This document shows positions 53,640 through 64,000 of a DNA stretch of 64,000 bases, in pieces. The translations under genes and the position numbers were made by a program. The stretch comes from Rutpela maculata (taxonomy: Eukaryota; Arthropoda; Insecta; Coleoptera; Cerambycidae). Location: assembly GCA_936432065.2 (NCBI GenBank), contig OW386287.2, forward strand, positions 190,959,729-191,023,728, read 5' to 3'. Position 1 is the first letter of the stretch. Each line of letters opens with the position of its first letter. The notes under the pieces are model-generated. The model did no database searches, was not told the DNA's origin, and worked only from the letters and a program-made list of their open reading frames with translations.

Positions 53640-55480
53640 TATGTACCAATTTTTTTTTAATTCGTAGATAACTGATTTAAAAAACATTTAATGGCAGTCA
53701 AAACTAAATGGAATAGAAGGACATATATTCGGACTTAACAATAATTATTCTAAAAACTTAAGTACCTAGCCTATGCTATAATGCTGCCACTTAGTTTTGG
53801 CAAATGGACAGTTTAACTATTCTTTATAAACAGTTTTTCATGGATCAAGTCGATCCTTCTTAATCCACTATACAAAATTTAAAAAAACGAGTTAAAAAAA
53901 ACTTCAAAAACAATGGTTTTCCATTAAAACTAATTTGCACTAAAAAGTAGAAAATAATTTCAACTTTGTAAATAGAAAATCATTGGGCGCTCATAAAATA
54001 TTACTTCGTCTAATCATTTTGATTTATGCTTACATTTTATGAGCGGCTAATGATTTTCTATTTACAAAGTTGAAATTATTTTCTACTTTTTGGTACAAAT
54101 TGGTTTTAAAAGAACCGTTTTTTTAAGTTTTTTTTTTTTAATTTATTTATTTTTAACTTTTTAGTCTTCGTCACGTAGCTTATCGTATTCTACTCGTCAA
54201 ACCCTTTCATTTGATACCCATGTCATGAAGAAAAAAAAAAGTAAGCCACCATCTAAGCCACCAAGAAAAAAGTAATCTGCCATCTTAGGACGTCCGCCAT
54301 ATTGAGTTTAGAATGACGTAGCTTTTTGTATTCTACTCGTCAAACCCTTTCATTTGATACCCATGTCAAGGGGGATGTGAAGAAAAAGGTAGTGACATAA
54401 TAACGAGAGACTGGAAAAGTTGGCGTGGCACATCGCTAGAATATATTCGACCTTGGCAAGCATCGTTATGGAATTTGCGAATATTTTAAAAGAGTATAGA
54501 ACAGCATTTACTCCGTTTTTAACCATAATTTAATTTATTACTACTGCTACAGTAATTTGACTAATAGATTTGAGCTCAACTAATAATAGAACAGCAATAA
54601 AAAACAATATTTATTCATTAATTGTCTCCCTCAAATTATTACTACACTGCAAATAGGGCCAACAAATGCACCCACTGCGTCCCTCGAGCGTTTATTGTAT
54701 GACTAAACAAACCGTACTTATACTGAATTGGGATTGCCGCTCTATACTTTAGACCTCGTTGGAAAAAAGTAAGCCGCCATCTTGGGGCGTCCGCCATATT
54801 GGATTTAGAATGATAACTATAGTCTATTGTTATTAGAACCAAAGCTGTGCGCAAAATTTCAGCTCGATTGAATAATTGGAAGAGGGTGAAATTTCAATCA
54901 CTAAATTTAACCTACAAATACATACAGATTTACGAATATAAGAAAACCATTGAAAATGGTAGGATTGGCTTAAACGATTTCTATGAAATTTTTCTCAAAC
55001 TGCAAGATATGATTTCGCAGTGATTTTATGTCCCAATTATTCCATGAAAAGTGGGACATGAACAAGCAGGGGCGGCTCAAGATAAATTTTTCACCAAGGC
55101 AGGGGCTCTTTATGGCTGAGATAATCACTGAAGACACAGAAATCAGACGTACTACGTATCGCAAAGATATCCTTTTGGACCCCCCAATCACTACTTTTTA
55201 AGTTAACACAAAACAGTGCATCCAAAAATAAAGGTACCCTAAATGAATAGTAAGGAAATTATACCCTTTTATTGGGGAATAATAAATATCAGTTATACTG
55301 CAATATCTTTCGACCGCCTTAAAATATAAAATTCATATTTTAAATTTAGATATAGCCCGTCTGGACATCAGTTTACGTAGTATCGATCAAACCCCTCTCC
55401 TCTGCTTAAGGAGTAGCTTTAGGGGGTGGCTGTCGGTATTTTACTCCTAACTTGTTTATTACTTCCACATCCAGTGGAAG
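53640..55480. repeat. Repeat-rich intergenic region
   Basis: It includes a palindromic stretch centred near 54015 (arms about 53930-53998 and 54040-54125, sharing AATCATT and GAAATTATTTTCTACTTTTT). Two direct copies about 123 bp apart (near 54192 and 54315) contain ATTCTACTCGTCAAACCC and TTTGATACCCATGTC. A fragment with GCCGCCATCTTGGGGCGTCC at 54775 relates to 54270-54310. No gene recognised. Confidence 0.5.
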
Positions 55481-55489
55481 CATAGTAAC

Positions 55490-55920
55490 GGCAGAAAAAT
55501 TTTTATTGTTCAAATAGGCTTAAAATGTCATGAAACGTCGAGATTTTAAGTTTGAGCGAAAAAAATTTATGTCTGTCTGTCTGTAACTTTTTTTTGTGCG
55601 CACGTTTATTCTGGAACCGTTTAAGACATTGACTTGAAATTTGGTACAAGTATGTACTTTAACAAGATCTGGAACTAGGTTATATTTTCTTGTTGTTCTG
55701 ACGAAGAGTTGGGAGTAAATTGGGGTAAATTAGTAGAAACCTCAAAATATTTTTTTACTTCATCCACCCTTTTAGTATGTTTGCCTTTATAGCAGGTGAA
55801 TGATTTTCTGGTCATAAGTAGATCCTAATTTGTTCTATACTTTAAAATTTGATTCAAATCAGAAACAAAATGAAAAGGTTATAAGGGTATCTTCATTTTA
55901 AGTGAGTCACACTGTATATT
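55490..55920 (+). repeat. Dispersed repeat also present near 26.5 kb
   Basis: It shares blocks with the reverse complement of 26470-26650 (TCATGAAA-GTCGAGATTTTAA, TCTGTCTGTCTGT, GGAACCGTTTAAGA, GAAATTTGGTACA). Two copies of one interspersed family; class unknown. Confidence 0.6.
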
Positions 55921-56558
55921 TAAGGAAATGTCTAGATTTCGACAAAATATTACGTTAGTAAATACGTCCAGTGTTGAAAAATAAAGATTGTTTTGTGACT
56001 GTGATTTATTAGCAGACCACGGTAAATCGCTTTGATAGAAATATTCAAGGTACACAATTGATTTTTTTTTTTAATTATCGATTTTCGCTGGCGAATATCT
56101 CGTAAAATATAACACATAGGAAGAAAATGAATATAAACATTCTTGTGGAAAATTTAATTACATTTAATTTTATAAGCGAAGAATCGAAAAAAGGAACCTT
56201 TCAACCCCCCTCTCCTACTGAAGCGGCGGGGCTATGGGCGGGGACTTTTAGTATGTTTACCTCCTGACTGCTCCCAACACATTCCTGAAGAGAAAAATTT
56301 TCCCCTCCAAAATGTTCTCTACAACTCTTTCATTGACTGGACTAAGTGTGAAGCTGTATTATTAGATATGTGAAACACTGAGTGAAAAAAATACAACTTT
56401 GTGTAATGCGAGTTACCTTAAAATACATGTTTTTTTAATGTTCTTTTCTTCATTGATTTTATTGATAATTCAGTATCTTAGTTTGTGTTAGCATGAAGCT
56501 AACAGTAAAATAAAAACATGCTTTTGTTTCTTTCACTTCCAACATGTTTAATTTTGTT
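55921..56558. other. Unassigned intergenic stretch
   Basis: AT-rich sequence with a short C-rich part (56205-56260). No gene or clear repeat structure recognised. Confidence 0.4.
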
Positions 56559-57606
56559 TTATATAACACAAGTTATTGGTAACTCTTGTTGCTGTAGGGG
56601 ATGGTAGCTTTGTCCACGAGGGCTGGGCCCGGCAAGACCCAGAACGTCCCCGGCGCCGGCGACGTCGTGGTGCGACGTCGGAGGCCGGGGCACGTCCTGG
56701 CCTTGGGGCCTGCCCAAGCGTACTATGCCCGCTGGTGGCACTGTCCTTGGACCTGAGTGAGGCTCAGGTCTAGGGGAAAATGGGTTGTTGACATGGTTAG
56801 GTACCAAAGGGTTGGTTCCATTTGGCGCCATAAATTCAGTACTTGTCTGTAGAGGTGTAGATAGTAGTTCCTCCCACGGATGTGGGGAGAGGGGAGTCGT
56901 TGAGTATTCCATTGAGCGGTCCATGGAGCGTCGTTGAGATACCTGAGATGAGTTGTTGCTTGTGGTGACACAGTCGGGCCTAGAAACGGCTGTGCCGACA
57001 AAATGGAAGAAACTAGGTCCTGTCACGGACGCCCTGCGGCTGAAGGTCGCGTGCGATGGTACGTCCGGCTGTCGATCCCTAACTGACTGAATTTGATCTT
57101 TCCCTACTGTCTGACTCTACTTCGTCTGTCGCGCAATACCCGGTCTTAGTGAACTCGGGCGAGGACCCCAATGGCTTACAAGCCAGTCTCAAAGGTTCTC
57201 GCCCTTGTTCACCGCATTTACACCCGACGTGGTACGCTTCCCACCAGGACACTGATAACCAGGACGTGGTTATCGGTGAGCCCCAGAAGGAATCACCGTA
57301 TGTGCACCCCTTGAGAGGGTGAGACTTGGACCTGAGGAGAGAGAGGTTTGGATTAATTGGGTGACCTCGGAAGCGGACACTACTGGGACTGGAACTGGTA
57401 ATTGACGTTGGGATGGCGGTGTTCGGAGTCGACGTTAGGAAGGCGTTGGAGGTGTCTAGGTCAAGGTTCAGGAACTGGATTGACGAGGAACACTGGGCAC
57501 TTGGGTTTGGATTGGACGGTTGGGTATGAGCATACGATTCCTCTTTGATGTCCTCTTCGTTCCCCACAATATCCTCTGCTTCGCCCGTAGGCACCTGGGC
57601 CAACCT
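56559..57606 (-). CDS. Unidentified GC-rich gene region, possible exon(s)
   Basis: Two overlapping minus-strand frames in a GC-rich island: about 57606-57079 (acidic, Ser/Thr/Pro-rich, e.g. NEEDIKEESYAHTQPSNPNP) and about 57116-56559 (RRASVTGPSFFHF, RSMDRSMEYSTTPLSPHPWE, then a Pro/Gly-rich stretch). A possible acceptor (TTTTCCAAG) precedes the first at 57607. The frames differ by one base and overlap around 57079-57116, so either splicing, a frameshift, or only one being coding must explain them. The composition resembles a disordered regulatory protein. I do not recognise it, and long open frames can occur by chance in GC-rich DNA, so the call is weak. Confidence 0.35.
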
Positions 57607-57779
57607 TGGAAAAGGCTATAGCCGTGTCAGTCAACGATTTCTTTATTGAAATGATTTGGTGTGTGCTTTTGTGACACACCAAATTTCGAGAGTACCTTAC
57701 TTCCCTAGTTTTATAAAATAAATAATTTATTTTAAGTGCAAATAGTCTAAACTTGAAAAAGGCAGCGATGAATAATAAA

Positions 57780-58050
57780 GTTTTAATGCAAAAGCTAAAT
57801 GTACCAAGTACATCCACACACGAGCGCTGCCTGGATACGACTGAGAGTGAGTGACGTTCAGTCGTTGACTTTATGCACTACCGTCATACCAATCACAAAG
57901 TCAGCCGCTTGCATTTGAAAAGGGGCGGAGCCTAAGCGGGCTGCGCAGTTTCATACAAATATGACATGCAGCGCGCCGGTCTCGGCATTTGCTTGACAGT
58001 AGTCGTACTGTCAACGTCGTGGAGCTCTTATGACATGAATGTTTGTTTAC
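57780..58050 (-). promoter_or_regulatory. CpG-rich promoter-like region
   Basis: It contains AAGGGGCGGAGCC (GC-box-like), several CGCG words and a dense run of CG dinucleotides in otherwise AT-rich DNA, just upstream of the GC-rich minus-strand frames. Promoter function is inference. Confidence 0.4.
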
Positions 58051-59007
58051 GTGTGCCCTCAGGCAAGGATATCCTATTATTATTTGGCTGATGGTCGGTT
58101 AATAAGAAGATGAAAGATATATTTTAATTTACAACTAGATATATTATTGGCTAGGTTATTAGGAAGTTGAAACCATATAAATTATCGATACGCGATAATT
58201 TATATTAATAAAATTTTAAGTTTCTTTTTTTTTGCCCTATGACAGCTTAGTGGTTGCCCGTTTTACTTGTAAACTGGCATACCAAACCCACTGGTTTGAA
58301 CCTTGTTTATTGCAAAATAATTTAATTATAAAATTATTCCCAAGAAGTGGTTTGTACCCCACAAAATATAAACTACAGGGCCTCGTTTCTCTTACCTAAC
58401 ACAAAATTCTGGATTTTCAGGTAGTTACCTTGGTGACTTGAGAGGCAGTTAAGAAAACATTTAATGTGAGTTATCAGAATTTTTATCTCGGTTTGATTGA
58501 AATTTTACACTTTTATTAAGCATAATATATTGTTTCCGATAATCGTCACCACAAACAAAGATATGGTAATAATTTAATTCATACAATTTTAAAGTGTAAA
58601 GTTACCAGAAAACAAAAAATATACATATATGTGATAGTCCAAACTCTCAACTTAAAAACCGACACATAGTTGAAAGATTACAGATTCTTAGACAGGAAAC
58701 ATATCATTTGTAATTATTTTGTTATATCACATGAAAACGTAAGTAGGTAAAAAAGTCAGATCGAAACAGGGTTATGGGAAAAGAAGTTGTTTTCAACATA
58801 GACAAATTTGCTATGGCAGCTGAAAAATCAAAAATAAAAGTTATTAATGTCACTACAGAAAACAGAGTACACCATAAAGAAACAGATCTGTAAACATTAT
58901 TTGCTAATGCATCTACATTATCTGGAATATTTAAAACACACGTCATGTACTGGCAAGGAAATCAACTAAAACGGCACAAATATCAGCGCAGATGTACTGT
59001 TCTCGCC
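58051..59007. other. Unassigned intergenic stretch
   Basis: AT-rich with no recognisable gene. A 74-codon minus-strand open frame at 58722-58946 shows no recognisable motif. Confidence 0.4.
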
Positions 59008-59271
59008 AATAGGGTGTTTTCACTTTTTTTTTAAAGTCGAAAAATACAAAATACTTATGGTAAATATTACAGCTGAAACAATTTTTCGGCAAAAAAATTT
59101 TGTTTTATAATTTTAAAAGAAATATAAATTCAAATTAAATATTTCCCGCCAAAAAAGACAAATCTAGTATTACTGGTCATCTGTGACGTCACTGCCTATA
59201 TATGTCAGTGAATATACAATTTAACCTTACTTAATGACTTTTGTTGTTATTGTAAATTGTAAGTCAAAAAC

Positions 59272-60020
59272 ATGAGTTGTGCACCAAATAAGTGGTGTTT
59301 TGTGCCAAGGTGCAGAAATACTTCAGTAAATGCTCCAAATAAAAAGTTCCCATGTATTCCTATAGCGAATTATTCACGTAAAGTGAAATGGTTTAAAACA
59401 GAGAGGCGCGATTTTCCCAAATCGAAATCGACATATTATTGTTGTGAAGATTATTTTAATGTAAGTATAATTTATCTTTTCTCATCATGGTAAAAGTTAA
59501 CCGATGATAGCTAGCTAGCTAGATGGATTATTACCTTCAGTATTATAAATAGATCATATATACTTACCGTAAAATTATGCTTGTAATGGTATGAGATTTA
59601 TTTTGAATTGAAAGTAATATATTATAGCTTCTAGTATTATTGAACATTTATAATGAAATTTTGCTAGGTTATGATTATTAATTAAAATGACCAATATATC
59701 AAACAATGCATGTCATGGCTACTGATATTCGACGTCACAAATATATAAAAATACTTGTTTATTATTTTCAGCTTGAGGAAGTCATGGAAAATTACATCAG
59801 ATACAAATTTTTGGGAGGAAAAATGATTCTAAAGGAAGATGTAGTTCCACACATATTTAACTGCCAACCAGACAGAAAAGGAGCAGCGTCTGCACCAAAA
59901 CGATCTCTTAAATATTTAGAATCTCACTCTGTAATAGATCATAATTTGATTGCCCACACAGACAGTATTATTGTTATTGCATGTGCTGTTATTAATTTAC
60001 AACATTCCATCATTAAATAA
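59272..60020 (+). CDS. Small THAP-domain protein, two exons
   Basis: Exons 59272-59460 and 59772-60020, with GTAAGT donor and TTTTCAG acceptor, give 145 residues. THAP domains are zinc-dependent DNA-binding modules found in P-element transposases and host factors. Seen here: CFVPRCRNTS (first two Cys), FPCIP, VKWFK (the conserved Trp), then YYCCEDYFN (Cys and, in place of the usual final His, Tyr), followed over the splice by LEEVMENYIRYKFLGGKMIL and VVPHIFNCQ, the extension typical of one arthropod THAP group. The replacement of the zinc-ligand His by Tyr would weaken the finger. The C-terminal region is short and ends in a hydrophobic stretch. Confidence 0.75.
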
Positions 60021-60559
60021 AGTAGTTTGTGTAGTAAATATGAAACTGTAATTTTCCCCTATAAAGAAAAAAATCAATATAATAAAAATACAAATTTTGG
60101 TTTTTATTATTCAGGTAGACATATTTTCAATATATATAATTTTAATTGTCAACAACAGTTATTTATAGTTATCATAATCCATGTTTAAAATGTTCACAAT
60201 TTTGGTTTTTTCAAAATTTGAGTTCGCAACAGAAAAATCCTTTTTGTTGATTTGCACATAACATTTGTAAATATACTTGCGCGTTAAATTTGTCTGTAAT
60301 TTGACATACTCTGAAATAATAAGGTAAAGCTGCAAAAACGAGATATAATGGCGACAAGAAAAGTCCACAATCTTTCACTTTTTAAGTTTCAATTTTATTT
60401 TTAACAAATTATAAAAATCACTGCACTTCAGAAGCAAATTTCAACACAAGTTTATAAACTGACAAATTTGCAAATTTGTCTTGAACCATACATCTGAATT
60501 ATATTTCATTATTTGTACACTGAGATTTTGTATCCCAATATTTAATAATTCTTGTCTAA

Positions 60560-60985
60560 CGGTGCTCTGGGCAAATTCTTCCTTTTACAGTGCATAATGA
60601 GTCTTCTGGTTTCAACTCCACATACCCAAAAGCACCATTCACGTTGTTCTCGAGATGAGCTGCAAATAAACTAATTATATCTCTAGCACAGACTATTAAT
60701 TCTACTTTCTTTTAAGGTTATGTTGTTAATATAAATAATCGTAAATAAACCAAATTAAATATAACATAATAATGTGTAATAATACAAAAACTAAATCATA
60801 AATTTAATAACTCTATTAGGCTCAAGCTGAAAACAACTAATTCATTAATTTATTTTAAATACTTACCCTACTGTTTTTACGTCCTTCAACTCGGTTGAAT
60901 GAAATCGATCATCATTTTTAATAGATAAAAGTATTAAACTAGGTAAATTGTTTGTAGAAGCTTTCACAAAATTGTCAGTAACCAT
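60560..60985 (-). pseudogene. Two-exon remnant of a SWIM/YqaJ-type transposon protein
   Basis: Exon 1 (60985-60867) starts MVTDNFVKASTNNLPSLILL and ends in VKTV before a GTAAGT donor. The next exon follows a TTTGCAG acceptor at about 60670 and reads AHLENNVNGAFGYVELKPED, then SLCTVKGRICPEHR and a stop. GYV-LK--D-LCTVK-RI-PEH is a stretch I know from arthropod proteins that continue into a SWIM zinc finger and YqaJ-like domain. The splice phase is off by one base for this frame, and the rest is missing, so this is a decayed copy. It could also be read in the alternative frame (EWCFWVCGVETRR), which I consider less likely. Confidence 0.5.
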
Positions 60986-61442
60986 TGTTCACTTTCTCCT
61001 TAATTTGTGAGGAACACTAGGAACAGGTTTCAAATATCCAAGCCAAATATGGTAAACATGTAAACAATAATAGGTCCGATTGGACTCGACATTAGCTGCG
61101 CTAGAGCAAATATTAGAAGGAGATAGATTGTGACTCTACATAAGTTGAAGAGAGACAGATTTGCACTGGTGCAGATAGTGGAGAATTTTTGAACAAAAGC
61201 GAACAAAGCTATTTTGTCTTCTGACAGATATATGAAGCGACGTCACCAGGATCATTACCCAATAAGGTGACGTTCTCGAAATTATTCAAGTATTTGAATT
61301 TTAAGTCGATTTGTTTATTAAATATTTATTTTAATCTGATGATATAATTAATATGAATGCGTTTAGGCTTTCATATTTATGTATTACTTCATATTAATGC
61401 ATCATTTGAAGTGAATTGTTATATATGGAAAACACCCTATTA

Positions 61443-61577
61443 TGATGAAGCCGCCGGGCGCAGACAAATCCCACCGGTTTGTTATAAAACTGTACGTGAC
61501 TGGTTTAATAAATACACCAATCACGTTTGGTTTTAGAAAAAATTAGTGGAATTTATCTGCGTCCAGCGGCTTCATTG
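61443..61577. mobile_element. Short palindromic MITE next to the THAP element
   Basis: Ends ATGAAGCCGC-GG-CGCAGA are in inverted orientation over about 135 bp. It directly abuts the right end of the THAP-containing element. Confidence 0.6.
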
Positions 61578-61579
61578 TA

Positions 61580-62320
61580 ATTGGCTACTACAGTACAAGG
61601 AGTTATTAAATAAATGCTAAATTAACCTTCTGGGAGCGTCTATGATTAGCAGCACTAAACCTCTCACTATAAACTTCGCTCTACAGCAACGTCTATACGA
61701 CCCAACTGTTACTATAATATCAGTGATATTCTTTAGTAATTTGTATTTTACACGAAAATTAATTGTAACATGAGTCACCAATTTCTACGTAACGTGAGTT
61801 ACCACAGAATAATTTTTTTCCTTCTTAAATAATTTTGAAATATTTTTCATTAATTGACAATAATCCTTAACTCCTATTGAATAATAATTTGAGAGTTTAA
61901 AGTAGTTTTATATTTTAATTGAGCAGATTTTCTAAGAATTACAAGAGACGCAGATATAATGTTCTAAAAATGTGACGCGAGTTACAAGTTCATTTTTTTG
62001 GGAATAACAAACTTAGTATCAAGAAAGTTTTTCATTGTATGAAATACTAACAAATGATATTGCATTGAAAAAGAAATGTGTTTAAAAATTGTTTGTATTT
62101 TATGGTTCTGGTTGCATGTTCGCTAACTTCCAGCTTAAAATAAATGAATACAATCACAATACCAAATTCAAGTATTTAGGCAAACTATACAAATAAAATA
62201 AGAAACAAGTTTTGTTCGAATTTATTACTTACTTAAGCAAATAAATGCATATCAATATTAAATAAATAAAAAACAATACTTAAGCTTGACCAATCACATT
62301 GAAATTCATGATTGAAAAGA
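61580..62320. other. Region downstream of ThrRS, no feature recognised
   Basis: AT-rich DNA with no gene or clear repeat; it probably includes the 3' untranslated region of the threonyl-tRNA synthetase gene near its left-hand stop at 62327. Confidence 0.4.
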
Positions 62321-62326
62321 GATGGA

Positions 62327-63099
62327 TTAAAATTTATCTTCGTTTTTTATGTAGTTATCTTGAAAATGTTTGAATTTTTCGATAAGAGCATCCACTGAAA
62401 ATTCGCCGTGGACTATGTTATCACGGGTACGTACATTTACAGTGTTGCCAGACCGTTCCTTCTCTCCAACAACTGAAAACAAAAAATGCATTTTTCTTAC
62501 AAGTTTTTTGTGAAAAAATTTAGGAAACATTTTTATTTTTGAATCAAGAGAATAATTGATAGATTTCAAATTACACTGAAAATTTAGTTATACCTCGAAA
62601 TTGTCTTTTAGAATTGTTTATAACACAACAAATTATGCCTACTACAATTTCGACACAATAATCCCCAATATACAAAAATGAAATGCTGTCTATGAGTTTG
62701 TTTGTCTGATTATTACTTAATCACGCAAACATCAGTTGAAAGATCGGCGAATATTTGGTCAAAGCAAATAAAAAACACTATAAATATAATAATTTGCCAT
62801 TGTGTTTACCTAATATGAAATTAAACTGAGCCAGCTGGGCATTCCTAATTTTCTTGTTCATGGTGTCCCCTGCATCAGTGTCTACTTCAGCCATAAAGCC
62901 AGCTTCATAAAGCTTCTGTTTAACACTTTCAGCATATTCATCATACGTGGGTCCAACTGGAATGACCATGACTTGTCTTGGAGACAACCAGAACGGCCAC
63001 TTTCCAGCATAAGATTCGGTTAAGATTGCTATCATTCTCTCAACGGACCCCAGAATCGCTCTGTGTATTATCACTGGACGTTTCTTTTCACCACTCTCA
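62327..63099 (-). CDS. TARS1: Cytoplasmic threonyl-tRNA synthetase, last two exons
   Basis: Exons 63099-62820 and 62472-62327 (minus strand, GT-AG, intron 62819-62473) encode the C-terminal part of threonyl-tRNA synthetase, which charges tRNA-Thr. Visible are KKRPVIIHRAILGSVERMIA (class II motif 3 with its Arg), GKWPFWLSPRQVMVIPVGP at the start of the anticodon-binding domain, NKKIRNAQLAQFNFIL, and across the splice VVGEKERSGNTVNVRTRDN. The joined frame is continuous and ends at a normal place. Earlier exons lie beyond 63110, most likely outside the window, since none is seen up to 64000. The ATG inside the first exon (63074) is internal, not the start. Confidence 0.9.
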
Positions 63100-64000
63100 C
63101 TTAAAGAAAATTTGCTTTTAAAACATCAAATTCAAATTATTCAAAAAGAAATAAATACAAATACACAGATTTCAGTACATTCAAATGGCTGTAATTTTTT
63201 TTTCAATGTTGATCTAAAATCTTGGACAGAGCTGTTCCTAAGCACTGTGTTTAAGAGTACTTTTTAAAATCAGTTCTTGGCGCTCAAGCACTTCACAAAA
63301 GGGCTTAGTAATCCTGCAAAATGCTCGCGGACACTCTAAAAGGCTTACAAGCACTTTATGACTCGGGAGCACTTCAAAGTCTTGCAAGCAATTATTTCAG
63401 TGTGTTTCATATTTGGTTGAATTAATCGCCAAACAAAACAATCTTGAAATCAATATGTGAATGAATCTCTAACTATACTTGAGGATAGGATTTTGTGGAG
63501 TGAGAGGGAAATATGCGTTTATTTTCGGTTTATTATAAATATTTATAAAACCAAAGATAGCATAAACTTTAAAACTGATTAAAATAATTGCTACTGTTCT
63601 AACGAATACAACTATATATATTTTTTATTGTAAATTTCTGTTGTACTTGATTATTGTAGTTCGTCAATGAAAATAGCTCCTAACTTCATTATTAAAGTAT
63701 GGAATTTAACTATATACAAAATTTATGATAAAAACTATATATATTATGGTTGTATTCCTTAGAGCAATGGGAAGTATCTGAAACTATTTTGAAGATTATA
63801 CTATTTATGATTTTTTTTAAATATTTATTATAAACCGAAAATAAACACATATTTCCCTCCCGCTCTGCAAAATCCTATCCTTAAGGTTACAGTTAAATCG
63901 AGGCAGGAAAACTATAAGACTTATCGTTCTTATTATGCTGATTATGTTCCCTATGGTAAGAGCTATACCAGCATAAGCACTAAACTTGTGATTGTCCTAG
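63100..64000. repeat. ThrRS intron with a foldback repeat
   Basis: Inverted arms pair about 63478-63640 with about 63715-63890 (shared GGATAGGATTTTG, GGGAAATATG-GTTTATTTTCG, AATACAACTATATATAT). Class not determined. No ThrRS exon was found in this stretch. Confidence 0.55.

Larger units (their letters stand above)
59009..61440. mobile_element. TIR element with a THAP gene and part of a second gene
   Basis: AATAGGGTGTTTTC at 59008 and its reverse complement at 61426-61440 bound the segment; AATA/TATT outside is compatible with a TA target, but the TIR is short. Two convergent small genes lie inside: a THAP protein on the plus strand and a two-exon frame on the minus strand. The pairing resembles uncharacterised arthropod elements that encode a THAP protein plus a protein with a SWIM finger and YqaJ-type nuclease; that link is from memory of sequence patterns, not from a search. 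Confidence 0.5.

Noticed and set aside
56576..56773. Arg/Gly-rich plus-strand frame
   Set aside because: Opposite a longer minus-strand frame in GC-rich DNA, where open frames are common by chance.

Overview
The window is AT-rich eukaryotic nuclear DNA. Spliced GT-AG genes and a very high load of Tc1/mariner, hAT, piggyBac-like, Mutator-like (MULE) and non-LTR elements point to an insect; the order cannot be settled from the sequence alone, though a beetle or hemipteran fits the element mix. Four host or host-like loci can be read: the N-terminal half of LTV1 (minus, 38806-39608), a complete four-exon BAX/BAK-type Bcl-2 family gene (plus, 42084-51156) with an 8.3-kb intron full of transposons, the 3' exons of cytoplasmic threonyl-tRNA synthetase (minus, 62327-63099), and an unidentified GC-rich locus (minus, about 56559-58050).

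The dominant object is 1398-25934. I read it as one 24.5-kb Mutator-like DNA transposon. It is flanked by a perfect 9-bp target-site duplication (GGTTTTTGG at 1389-1397 and 25935-25943) and ends in terminal inverted repeats beginning GGCGGAGTGAAGATAGCAAT. The repeats are enormous (about 11.2 kb each) and leave only a 199-bp unique spacer (14553-14751). Each arm carries, from the outside in: the terminus, about fifty tandem copies of a ~142-bp monomer, and a complete transposase gene reading away from the spacer. The right-arm gene (15172-18384) is intact and encodes 1070 residues: MULE DDE transposase, then a Ulp1/SENP-type cysteine protease, then a PHD finger. The left-arm copy differs by a few residues and has one nonsense change (codon 699) just after the presumed third catalytic residue, which separates the transposase from the protease and PHD parts. 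The left arm also carries a 1955-bp insertion with TG...CA ends and a 4-bp duplication (solo-LTR-like) that is absent from the right arm. The monomer arrays have been rearranged independently: an 18-monomer duplication on the right, 7- and 4-monomer duplications on the left.

From 26 to 39 kb the sequence is a nest of transposons. It holds a long-TIR element with a cysteine-rich protein remnant (26.7-28.1 kb), a minus-strand non-LTR retrotransposon (28.3-30.8 kb) interrupted by a mariner-type element, a Tc1 DD34E element (30.8-33.1 kb) interrupted by a second non-LTR fragment, a foldback element holding an hAT element (33.2-34.8 kb), a second long-TIR element with a related cysteine-rich protein (35.2-37.1 kb), and nested hAT MITEs (37.5-38.8 kb). 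Between the divergent LTV1 and Bcl-2 genes lie two 294-bp copies of a MITE, each with its own 9-bp target duplication. The last Bcl-2 intron contains hAT, piggyBac-like and TA-flanked elements inserted into or beside non-LTR remnants, plus an element with opposed internal repeats (49.7-50.9 kb). At 59.0-61.4 kb a further element carries a THAP-domain gene and, on the other strand, exons of a second small protein.

The small ORFs inside the monomer arrays and those antisense to the transposase are treated as shadows. All family assignments were made by eye from motifs; no database search was possible.
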